Shown piece after piece: positions 20,558 through 28,791 of a stretch of DNA of 28,791 bases. Origin of the DNA: Chromera velia. Taxonomy: Eukaryota > Sar > Chromeraceae. The stretch lies in assembly GCA_018398765.1 (NCBI GenBank), contig JAHBMJ010004700.1:42501-71291 (forward strand). Reading direction: 5' to 3'. The notes under the pieces were generated by a model. It searched no databases. It was given only the letters and a program-made list of their open reading frames with translations, and was not told the DNA's origin. The position numbers were made by a program, and so were the translations under genes. Every line of letters begins with the position of its first letter. Position 1 is the first letter of the stretch.

Positions 20558-21417
20558 TCGCGAAGTAATTCATCCGTCGGGCAGCACAATGAAGTTGGTA
20601 GCCGTTGTACTTTTGTGCTTTGTCAGTAGTATAATTCAGGCCATGCATTGTTATTCGGCAGCCTGATGGAAAAAAAAATGTATGCATCTATGAATCGGCT
20701 TACCGCGTCAAAATGGTAAAAATACTAAAATGGTGACTATTTTTACTATTCGCTACGTAAAAAAGTGCAGCTACTAGTGCAGTTACTAGTGCAGCTATTA
20801 TAATTCAATTTTAGTATACTTTACTCTAGACTTTACTTAACTATTAAAATAGCTAATAAAATAGAGAAAATATATGAAAACATACCGTATAAAACTGGGT
20901 AACCGGGTTATATTCCCGAGGAATTTAGTGAAATTTAACTACACCGTCCGCATAAGGGTTACGATGGGGGTCTGTGAGGAAATTACGGATTACAACTTTT
21001 TTTGTAACGATTTTTCCGTAACTTGGCGTCTTCGGCGCCAATTTTTTAGTATACGGAAAAACCATAATTCAATCGGGCGTTGTGGGGCCAACATATATGG
21101 CCCCGGCATAGAATTCTCGCGCAGTTCTTCATACACTGCATCTTGAAGACAAGCGAATGATTGCATTGGCACCAAAACCGGTAAGGCAAAGGAGCCACTT
21201 ATCTATTGCCAACCGATGAGGTATGATCTTGTTAAGCTGCTGTTAATCTTTTGACGCAGGAATCGCCGCGACTAGCATACATACCTTCAGACAGAGAGAA
21301 CGTGCTGGAGACTGAGATAGATGGGAGAAGCATGCTTGTGCCTGCTTATGCTTGCCTGTTCTTTCCTGTGTCTGACTGCCTGCCTGACAATATGACTCTT
21401 TGAGAAGGTCAGGAGGG
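20558..21417. other. Intergenic DNA with repeated GTAAC/GTTAC and TTTTTCCGTAA words
   Basis: After the SET-gene 3' flank, about 20700-21130 is AT-rich and carries many GTAA/TTAC words: AAAATGGTAAAAATAC, GGGTAACCGGGTTA and TTTTTCCGTAAC, plus its inverse ACGGAAAAACC near 21054. Similar words recur at 22930-23040, suggesting remnants of one transposon family. No gene or target duplication was found. Confidence 0.4.
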
Positions 21418-21830
21418 GTGAATAAATGAATGAATGGATAGATGGATGGATGACGAGGATGGATGGATGGGTGACTAAATATCGGGATAAGTGAGTGAGT
21501 GAATGAATGAGTGAGTGCGTGAATGAGTGAGTGAATGAATGAGTGAGTGTCACACTGAGTGAGTGGGCGAGCGAGTAAGTCCAGGTAAATGTGAGAGTGA
21601 ATGACTGAGTGGATGAATGAGTGGAGGTGGATGAAAGAGCAAGTGAGTGCGAGTGGGTGAGTGAATGAATAAGTAAATGGATGAGTGGATGAAGGTGGTG
21701 TAGGAGCCTCAGGGAGTGAGACAATGAGTAAGTGAGGCTGGGTGGGTGAGTCGCTGAGTAAGTGAGAGAATGAGGGCGCCAGTAAACGAGGGAGTGAGTG
21801 AATGAATAAATGATGAATGAATGCCGCATA
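21418..21830. repeat. Degenerate GAGT/GAAT/GGAT tetranucleotide repeat
   Basis: About 400 bp of four-base units (GAGT, GAAT, GGAT and variants) with irregular substitutions. The long minus-strand frames full of His, Ser, Leu and Thr over this region come from the repeat and are not genes. Confidence 0.9.
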
Positions 21831-22137
21831 GTTCGAGCAAGAGTTTGCCGAGAATATGAAGTGTATAAGTGGGTGGGTTGGGATAGATGGAGGCATTCTC
21901 TGTATCTGTACCGGTCTTTGTGTAAATATGTTTGTATGTGAGCATGAATGTACAATTCAGTGGCACTAATAGTATGTATCTGCATTTCCATGCTCAGTAG
22001 TGTGAAAGCAGAGGCCAATTTAGAAAGTAAGAGATGCCAACAACCTTGTGGTCTGCAGAGGAGTCACTTTTATGCGATGCAACACCGTTTCTCTTCCATA
22101 CCTGCTTTCTCTTCTTTAATATTTCCAAACAATCTTT

Positions 22138-22158
22138 GGTGTATGTGTGTGTGTGTAT

Positions 22159-22208
<50 letters not shown>

Positions 22209-22253
22209 GTGTATATGTGTGTGTGTGTGTGTGTATGTGTGTGTGTATGTATA

Positions 22254-22287
<34 letters not shown>

Positions 22288-22290
22288 ACT
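22138..22290. repeat. (GT)n microsatellite with TATG interruptions
   Basis: About 150 bp of GT dinucleotides with periodic ATGT interruptions. All frames through it encode Cys/Val or His/Thr runs and are artefacts. Confidence 0.97.
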
Positions 22291-22522
22291 GTGTATGTCA
22301 GACTCTGTGTATGTTACGAACTGCATCCTCTCTTTGCGAACTGCAGAGAGCGAGCTGTTTCTGCAGGGCTAGTAGCTAGATCAGGGGGGGCATCTTCGAG
22401 TTCGTCTTTCTCAAAGCAGCCCTCTGCCGCCAAGGCAAAGGCAAAGGGCAGAGGAAGGCTAAAAGGCAAGACAAAGGCTAAAACCAACAGTTAAGAAGAC
22501 TAGTACAAGGGAAGGAGGAGGG
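22291..22522. other. Short region with a Lys/Ala-rich open end, no gene assigned
   Basis: One plus frame ends at about 22494 with SKQPSAAKAKAKGRGRLKGK, a basic tail typical of nucleic-acid-binding proteins. Upstream it runs into the (GT)n repeat, so only a fragment of a possible coding region is visible. It may be an end of a decayed LINE first ORF, but nothing proves that. Confidence 0.25.
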
Positions 22523-22870
22523 ATGGAAAGGGCTTGCAAGGTTGATCTTTTGTATTGTTTTATCAAACTTTTCAATGTAAAAGTAGCGATAGATGTCGAA
22601 AAGCAAGTTTTAAATAGATTGAATTCAGTCTTTTTCCTAGTATTTGATGAAGGTACCTCCCTGAACCTAAGTACCACTCAAAAAAATATAATCAAGATGA
22701 TCTCTATCTGCGGCATCGTTTTTGAAGAGACCGTCCATGCTTGTGGCATACACAGTCAAGATACCATCCAGATATGCGGCCTTGGCTTTCAAGACACCGT
22801 AAATAATCCACGCCTGCAGCACAGACTTTCAAGCTTATCAAAAAATGCGGCTTTAACTTTCAAGTGGTAG
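22523..22870 (+). CDS. Small hypothetical ORF (115 residues) with an internal 33-bp repeat
   Basis: I do not recognise this frame. Its second half contains three consecutive 11-residue units, ICGIVFEETVH, ACGIHSQDTIQ and ICGLGFQDTVN, encoded by three diverged 33-bp repeats at about 22706-22804. A weaker similar word lies near 22847-22865. The repeat period is a multiple of three and the units differ mainly by substitutions that keep a pattern, which favours past or present coding. The 5' half is AT-rich with no features. It may belong to the adjacent LINE or be a remnant of a repeat protein. Confidence 0.25.
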   Translation: MERACKVDLLYCFIKLFNVKVAIDVEKQVLNRLNSVFFLVFDEGTSLNLSTTQKNIIKMISICGIVFEETVHACGIHSQDTIQICGLGFQDTVNNPRLQHRLSSLSKNAALTFKW

Positions 22871-23050
22871 TTAGGTTTAAGGAGGTTGATAGAGGTAACT
22901 GAATAATTGTATATCAGGCTATTATCAGCAGGCTGCGTTACTGTTTTTCCGTAATTCACCATTTTAAAGCTTCAGTTACTAAAAAAACGTAACTCGGTGG
23001 CCTGACAGCCGCCTTGTTACTATTTTAGAGCGGTTACTCTTATGTAGACA
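22871..23050. other. Short intergenic stretch rich in GTTAC/GTAAC motifs
   Basis: Contains GCGTTACTG, AGTTAC-N8-GTAACT (an inverted repeat at about 22974-22994), TTGTTACTATTTTAGAGCGG and CGGTTACTC. The reverse complement resembles words at 20700-20730. Possibly a transposon terminus; no target duplication found. Confidence 0.35.
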
Positions 23051-24437
23051 GTGTTGGAAGGGATCGATGTTGCAATCCTGACTGAAACAAAGTATACAAC
23101 CACTTCAATCAACATACCCACCTACACAGGAAAAAACTTCAGTCATCGAGAATGATACAGAAAAAAGCTGGGGGTACACAAAAGAGCAAAGGACAGGGAA
23201 GTAAAAACAGGGGTGTGTATCCTTGTCCGATCATGCTTGGTCGCTAGTCTGAAGCCTTTTTGGGAGTTGGTGGGGCCCAGTATGGTCAAACTAATACTCA
23301 GGAGCTGCTTGCCGGCCCAGGAAGGGGGGGGGGCGAATGTATTGTTCCGTGCTCCTCCGGACTTAGTAGGTCAGACGAAGCCGAAACGGAAGAATAGAAC
23401 TAGAATTAGAGTTGAATATATCTTTCAATTATTCACTCAGTGTTATTGAAGTCAGTGAAGGTTAGTTCAGATCGCTTCAAGTCAATTCTTCCAGAAGGTA
23501 AGTCGGTGTATCGATGTATCATCAGTTTTGTATCGGTGTATCATCAGACTGATTGCTTGACCTTCTACCAATCTATTTTCCATCTTTCTTATTAACTCTA
23601 TTGCTTTTTTTTTTTACTCAAGGTTTTTTGACCTTATTTCTTTTGTCAGCTTTCTGATATCGTCTGACTTTATTTCTTGTATACCAAGTGTTTAATTTAT
23701 TTCCATCCATTCTCTACTAATCTTCCATCAAGGTATACACCCTTTACTGTATATCAGCCCTATAAGACCTTGGCTCTTACATTCCGATTCATCTTTCTCC
23801 ATGACTTCTTAATCTATCATTCCTGTTGCTCAATTTAATAACTAAATATTTACTAACAAAATAAGACTAGTCTATGTCGTTCTTACTAGCCTTCGATCTA
23901 AAAAACCTAACTTCATTCTATTGCGTATAACTTCAACAGAACAGCATCTCTGCACATTTTCGGTGTCTATCTCCTCCAATCGGGAGCAGAGAAGAGACTA
24001 AGAAACAATAAACCGAAAGAGGTAGAGAGAGAGACGCTTCTCAACGCAGTCTGTGATGTTCCGCTATGCGACCTTCGTATTATGGCAGGAGACTTCAATT
24101 GCCACATAGGAAAGGAAGTCCCTAAAGGAATTTCATGGGAAAGCGAACAGATTGGGGGGGCGGGTGACTTACAAGAGATCTTGGGGGGCAAGGGGAAAGA
24201 AGCAATCGAGGGACTGTCTCGCCGCTCTGACTGTCGTTCAATCGTAAACGAACCAGGAAGAGCTGCCATTCGCTTTTGTGAGAAAGCAAACCTCCTTTCT
24301 TTGAATGGCCTGTCTTGGAAAGATGAAAAGAAAGGAATTGAAGTCGACTTCACAGGGGCTTGCACTTGTTATAAAAGGGGTGCCCCAGCTATGGTCATTG
24401 ATTTGTTTTTGGTTGATCCTCCTCTTCTTGGTTTGTG
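23051..24437 (+). pseudogene. LINE endonuclease (APE-type) remnant
   Basis: Fragments in family order are VAILTETK (catalytic Glu block, about 23068), GVCILVRSCL (about 23211), DRFKSILPE ending at 23497, then SLHIFGVYLLQSG (about 23947), LRIMAGDFNCHIG (GDFN block, about 24076-24112) and VIDLFLV (about 24395). The final Ser-Asp-His block is changed to GLSYSL in a shifted frame just after, so the enzyme would be inactive. Frame changes and a stop also occur in the 5' part. A 447-bp segment at 23498-23944 interrupts the domain and is described separately. Confidence 0.75.
23498..23944 (+). other. Intron-like 447-bp AT-rich segment inside the LINE endonuclease
   Basis: It begins GTAAGT directly after ...CTTCCAGAAG and ends AACAG before CATCTCTGCAC. 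Both sides are in phase 1, so removal joins DRFKSILPE to (A)SLHIFGVYL, two neighbouring strands of the endonuclease fold. The segment is T-rich and full of stops in all frames. Either it is a spliceosomal intron or a later insertion that happens to have GT and AG ends. Confidence 0.45.
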
Positions 24438-26557
24438 AAATTCTTTTGGGGTTGAGCTATAGCCTGATGCAGCCGTTTCTCTATGTCTCAACCTCTCATC
24501 TCCACCAAAACCGACCGAATGACAACTCGCTGCCTCACCCTTCCCTTGTCCCATCCCCTTCTTTTACGAAGCCAGGAAGGCAAACGCTGGTCACCAATGA
24601 TGAGATGATGCCTCTGGCAACTTCGATAAAAGATTTAGCAGGGAAGCTTTGGCCTGGGTTATGGGACGCCGAGATTCAGGAATCGAAAAAAGAAGGCAAG
24701 CTTATTCTATCCATACCGTCGCCTCCTCCTCCTCTCCTCTTCCCCCCTCCCCTTGTGTCTATCCCTTCTTTCTACTCCGATACTCAGATACCACCTTCTG
24801 CCTTTCCATCTTCCACTTGTTCTATCTCTGTGCCACCAAGAAGCCAAATAGCCAGACTCACCCAAGAGTGGGAGTATGTACTTGCACAACCCAAGGAGAG
24901 AAAACGAAAGCCAACTCATCTGAGGAAAAGTGAAAGGAAGGAAAAGGCTGTTGCACCTTGGAGAGATCGAGAATGCAGGGAGATTCAGAAGAGAGTTAGA
25001 TCTGCAGAAAGGGAATGGAAGGAAGAAAGGGAACTCTGGGGGGATGAAGACGAGCGGTGCATCACAGCAAAGAGAAAGATGAACAGGTTAAATAGAGAGA
25101 GAGGGAAGTTGATAGCAAAAAAAAAGAGAAAGTATGCCATTCTTCAGGCAGAGAGACTCGCAAAAGAAGCTGCTAAGGACCCAGCAGCCCTATGGAAATG
25201 GAGGAGGGAGAGAAAAAAGGCAGAGAGTGGGAGTGAAGGAGAAAAGCCATCCGCCTTTTCGTTTTCAAGTTTTTGGGCCGATGTGTTCAGTGGGGATGGA
25301 CTAAAGCCTTAAAAGAAGGATGAAACACCAGCTCCCCCCCCGGCACCTTTCTTCTCTTTCGATAAATGTGAGAAGATACTGAAGGCAATCGACCTAAAGA
25401 AGGCAGCCGGCCTTGAAGGAATCTCCCCTGCACAGGTATATTTATGCTTTTCCTCTTCTCGTCTGTTTCGTTTTCTTCTTTTCATTTTCTTCAATCTTTT
25501 TCTCCTTTTTTCTTTCTAGCCAGAAAAGTGGAACTTCATTCGAACCGCTCCTGTTCCAAAAGGTTACGTCTCTCCCTCTTGTGATGAATGGAGGCCCATA
25601 CACATCGTCTGCCTTCTGGCAAAGTTGTTCGCGTTGTTGATAGATGGCCGGTTAAGGGAGATAACGAATATAGATGAATGACAGGTGGGTTTCAGGAAGA
25701 AGGTCGGTACAAGGGAAGCAATAGCTGCTCTTCATGCTCTCACAGCTTCAGCAAAGAAGTCTTAGAGACATAGACCCCTCCTTGCAGCGTTTATTGACTT
25801 CAGCAAGGCATTTGACCGAGTACCCAGAAAGAAAATGATTGACAGACTTAGAGAGGAAGGAGTCAGTGAGAAGGATGTGTGCATGATTCATTCCATATAT
25901 ATAAATGTGTGGGGAAGGGTGGATGGGTCAGATTGGGTCTTTCCCGAAAGTGCAGGGGTAAAACAGGGAGATCCACTTTCTCCTCTTCTTTTTTTTTTAT
26001 TTATTAATAATATTCATTCTGCTCTGAGTGTTAAAGGGAGGGAAGCTGTTAACGGCTTGGATGGGGAATCAGATACAGATGAAAGACAGAGGGGGGAAGA
26101 ATGCGGAGAGAGGAGGGAAGAAAGTGAAACAACGGAGCAGCGACCCCGCATCCCTGAGGAGGTAAGATTGGTAGACTTACTGCTTGAGAGCATAGGTTAC
26201 GCAGAGTCTAACGATCTTATGATTTTTGCTTACTCTTCTTCTGACCTGCAGTGGCGTTTGGACCGTTTGGCCTCTTATTATCAGGAACATAGGTTGAAAG
26301 TGAATTTAAAGAAAACAAAAGTTCTTACACTCTCAGGTTCAGGAAGGGAAATAGAAGGGGAAGTGACTTTTGAAGGGAAGACAGTTGAACGTGTAGAGAG
26401 CTATAAATACCTTGGGTGTTGTGTGTTTGAGGAAGGGGACCCAAGAAAGTCAGTCAGGGACCAACTTGAAAGTGCTGAACGCTGTTTGGGGGCAGTGATA
26501 GACACTTGTTCATCCTTAGGTCCTTTGCCCCCTCGATGTAAAGTTTGTTTACTGTAG
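24438..26557 (+). pseudogene. LINE reverse transcriptase remnant
   Basis: A Lys/Arg/Glu-rich linker leads into ILKAIDLKKAAGLEGIS (about 25377-25427), PEKWNFIRTAPVPKG, EWRPIHIVCLLAKLFALL, QVGFRKKVGTREA, AAFIDFSKAFDRVPRK (motif A with the catalytic Asp), GVKQGDPLSPLLFFLFINNI (motif B) and QWRLDRLASYYQEHRLKVNL. Motif C, normally YADD, reads YAESND with two extra residues, and the following FADS is FAYS. Stops lie at 25310-25312, 25679-25681 and about 25763-25765, otherwise in one frame. An 84-bp GT...AG T-rich piece at 25436-25519 ends in TAG. It could be an intron, but its 28-codon length is close to what family alignment expects there, so degenerate coding is at least as likely. Confidence 0.85.
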
Positions 26558-27619
26558 GCGCTCTAGGAGCCGGTAGCAATGTACTTGCTGGAAGCTTTGC
26601 CAGTAAGTTAGAGAGATATCGTTGCACTTGATGTATTGTAGCTTCGATTTGTGCGCTGGACATTCCGTTTGCCCTATCACTCTTTCAAGGTACCAACTTT
26701 GGTTTCGGTTGGTATGCGTCCTATGAGAGAGATCCTTTCTTGTCGGTTGGAAGGTTTCATAGAAAGCATAAAGAGAATAGAAAGGGAGGTTCCTCGGGCA
26801 GTCTGGGATGCATGGCACAGATCGCTGACCCCGGTATGGGCCAATTTAGCCAGTAGCATACTTCAGACAATCGCACCACATCTTTTAAGAAAAGAAAGCC
26901 AGAGAGGGAGAAACAGAACGAATAAATAGACACTCAGGCAGAAAACAAAGGAAAGGGAAGCCTCAGAATGGTTGTTGGAATAGTTGACTTCAAGACCCGT
27001 CGGCGAGCACAGGCTTACCCATTCATGTGATATCTATCCATGCAACTCCCGACTGAGTAATTTTTAGATAGAGAAGTTGAACTCATCGCACCAGCGTCTG
27101 GCCATGTTGCTTTTAAGGGGGAGGGTTAGAAGGGGGTGGGGTTACACAGTTCAATTGCATACTCTGCCTCGCTCTCTCTTGTCTGGTAGTTAAAGTCTGT
27201 TCTCTTTTCACTTCTCTCCTTCAAGTATGTGCTGGTGGGGGAAAGAGATACGGTGGATCCTGCGAAGAACACTGTATTCACTGTCCTGCAGTCGAAGGTA
27301 AAAAGGTGATCGACGATGCGGTACATCGATTGTCTGCGTGCGTGTGAACAGAGCAGCTTAGATTCAAACTTCATTCACTGGCAGAGAGAGTGAAAGAGAG
27401 AACAGGAATCGGTGAAAGGGTCTGCAGAGCAAGATGGACTGCTGTAGCTGGGGGAAGAGGTATCGGGGAAGAAGAGACATATGTAAGAGAGCTCGTTTCA
27501 TTTATTATGGACCGGGAGCCGAAGAAGGTAAGTGCACTGATCAAAGCTTATTTGAAATGAGTGCGCGTACGTCTTATGTGGTTGTTCAGCCTTTAGCTTC
27601 AGCCTAGGCTGCGGAGGGT
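26558..27619 (+). pseudogene. LINE C-terminal region remnant and start of 3' UTR
   Basis: After the RT frame ends, a shifted frame at 26651-26929 gives VRWTFRLPYHSFKVPTLVSV and similar text, like the region after the RT thumb of many LINEs. Farther on, about 27355-27560, LRFKLHSLAERVKERTGIGE and ETYVRELVSFIMDREPKKV recall the terminal segment before the stop. The zinc-knuckle cysteines expected here are not preserved. The part between (about 26930-27300) shows no clear homology. Confidence 0.5.
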
Positions 27620-27760
27620 CGTGGTTATTTATATTTATGCGGAAGCAGGCTAAGCTGCGGCGGTTTGCTCCTTTTGCTTATAACTGCATGCATGGGTTGC
27701 CATTTGTCTCTGGTTTCAGAGACTCTAGGCTTAACCACAATTAAGTAAGTAAGTAAGTAG
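27620..27760 (+). mobile_element. LINE 3' UTR end and (AAGT)n tail
   Basis: Matches 1-141 with about a dozen differences in 140 bases and ends with five AAGT-type units. Simple-repeat tails are typical for LINE families that do not use poly(A). Confidence 0.85.
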
Positions 27761-28497
27761 TGTAAATTTAACAGAATTTAAAGGATTTTCTAGCAGATTT
27801 TATGATTATTTCAGTCGAAATCTAGGTAGAAATTCACACCTAGATTCACACTGTGGATTTTACTGTAAAATCTACGTATTTCTAATTAGTCTCGCATAAA
27901 TTTATAGTGATCTTTTGTTCGTTTTTGAATGGGAAAACATTCACGATCACAAAAAGGATGAAGGAGGACAAAAGCATGCCGATCCTAGTAGCGATCCAAA
28001 CTTGAATGATTTAAAAATATAAAACCCACTATAAAACCCATATATAAATGGATTTTAAAAAATAAATTTTCTAGTAAAATTTTCAACTTATTATAAAAAA
28101 ATAATTAAACAGATTTTTAATCAAGTTGAGGAATCAATTAAATGTGATTGAGGTTTTTGTTATGCATGCCACGTCCCCGTGTATGAGGGGCGGATCTAGC
28201 CTAGTCTGTCAAAAGGTTCCAGTTCGTCCCATCTGTTCTGAATCTAGGAACACTGCTCATTAATCACTTTTACTGCGGCTTATTTCTCAAGCGGCGGTAG
28301 AATAGAACTTGGAGAACAATGAAAAGAGGGGAGAGCCAGGGCAAAAACTTTTTAAAAGTTTGTCTCCTTGGTAAAGGCTACCCTTTGACGGCAGAGAACA
28401 ACTTCAAAGAGACCTAGATTTTTAAATTCTCGGCCTGGCTGTGCATATGGAATTTAAAATACAATTCCCTAGACAATTCCATGCATGATCATTAATA
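27761..28497. other. AT-rich intergenic DNA, no gene seen
   Basis: Strongly AT-rich to about 28160, then more mixed. Repeated words include GATTTTACTGTAAAATC (palindromic, near 27855-27872), ATAAAACCCA twice near 28018-28042, and a pair of AATTCC words near 28463-28480. No reading frame of note, tRNA or rRNA. Confidence 0.5.
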
Positions 28498-28630
28498 GAT
28501 GGAGGAGCGTCAAGTATGAGGTCGTATGAGAGAGAGAGCTAGTAGCGAGAGCAGTAACCAGGACAGAAGGAAGAGATGAAAGACGTATAGGCCAGACGCT
28601 AGGAACAAACTTTAAGTCAATGCCCCCCCC
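28498..28630. repeat. Inverted copy of the repeat inside hAT copy B
   Basis: Reverse complement of 14494-14625 with about ten differences, ending in a C run where the other begins with a G run. The matching stops abruptly on both sides, so this is a solitary fragment or the end of an element of which only this part resembles copy B. Confidence 0.85.
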
Positions 28631-28791
28631 ATAACATTAAATTGCATGCATATGTGGAAATTACTAAGGAATTAATTTACCTAGGAAATTAGCTAGTAGG
28701 AATCCCACTCAAAAACGAAAAAAAGATTTTATACTTAAGTAGATTCTATGTACGGTAAATTCTATTATGGCATAATTATGGCATAATTGTC
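28631..28791. other. AT-rich end of window
   Basis: No gene. The last bases carry two direct copies of TATGGCATAATT. Confidence 0.4.

Larger units (their letters stand above)
23051..27760 (+). mobile_element. Degenerate LINE (non-LTR retrotransposon) with endonuclease, RT and (AAGT)n tail
   Basis: In order on the plus strand are an apurinic-type endonuclease, a basic linker, a reverse transcriptase, a thumb-like region, a degenerate C-terminal segment, a 3' UTR and a (AAGT)n tail at 27741-27760. This is the layout of an APE-type LINE. The 3' 140 bp recurs at 1-141. Stops and frame changes in all parts show the copy is dead. The 5' boundary is uncertain, since the first recognisable coding begins near 23051. 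No target duplication was identified. Confidence 0.85.

Noticed and set aside
21243-22018. Long minus-strand frames rich in His, Ser and Thr
   Set aside because: They coincide with the GAGT/GAAT tetranucleotide repeat and read in more than one frame at once.
22034-22379. Cysteine-rich plus-strand frames
   Set aside because: Produced by the (GT)n microsatellite.

Overview
This window is nuclear DNA from a eukaryote, most likely an alga with a complex (secondary, red-derived) plastid. Three observations support this. Genes are split by many GT-AG introns. Two plastid-type proteins, zeta-carotene desaturase and Hsp33, begin with ER-type signal peptides followed by a phenylalanine- and arginine-containing stretch, the bipartite targeting style of plastids with more than two membranes. 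The intergenic DNA is full of simple repeats and decayed transposons. The general style (long pyrimidine tracts, ATGCAT-type promoter motifs) would fit a chromerid such as Chromera, but that is inference only.

Layout. 1-141: 3' end of a LINE. 399-893: small hAT element with a perfect 8-bp target duplication. 1147-8040 (minus): a 15-exon zeta-carotene desaturase gene that I could reconstruct end to end as 584 residues. Its middle is disrupted by an exact 974-bp duplication flanking a single N, almost certainly an unmerged contig overlap. 8041-8607: shared divergent promoter region with ATGCAT motifs and a GC-rich inverted repeat. 8608-9828 (plus): intronless plastid-type Hsp33 redox chaperone. 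10010-10893: a giant (TTTC)n tract. 11036-12632: a 1.58-kb hAT element with TIRs, an 8-bp TSD and an unrecognised cargo reading frame. 14027-15077: a longer relative of the first hAT element. 15592-16935 (minus): an intact 447-residue ORF of unknown function. 17687-20557 (plus): a three-exon SET-domain lysine methyltransferase of the SETD6/Rubisco-LSMT type, with an assembly gap in intron 2. 20558-23050: noncoding DNA with GTTAC-type motifs, a tetranucleotide repeat, a (GT)n tract and a small ORF with 33-bp repeats. About 23050-27760: a degenerate LINE with endonuclease and reverse transcriptase, ending in (AAGT)n. It is the same family as the fragment at position 1. 27761-28791: AT-rich DNA with an inverted copy of part of the second hAT element.

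Functionally, the divergent pair (carotenoid desaturase and oxidation-activated chaperone) would both act in the plastid and could share regulation by light or oxidative stress. This is a hypothesis from gene arrangement. The clearest points for follow-up are the false duplication inside the desaturase gene, the TSD-bounded hAT elements including one with unknown cargo, the intron-like 447-bp segment inside the LINE endonuclease, and the motif-rich divergent promoter.
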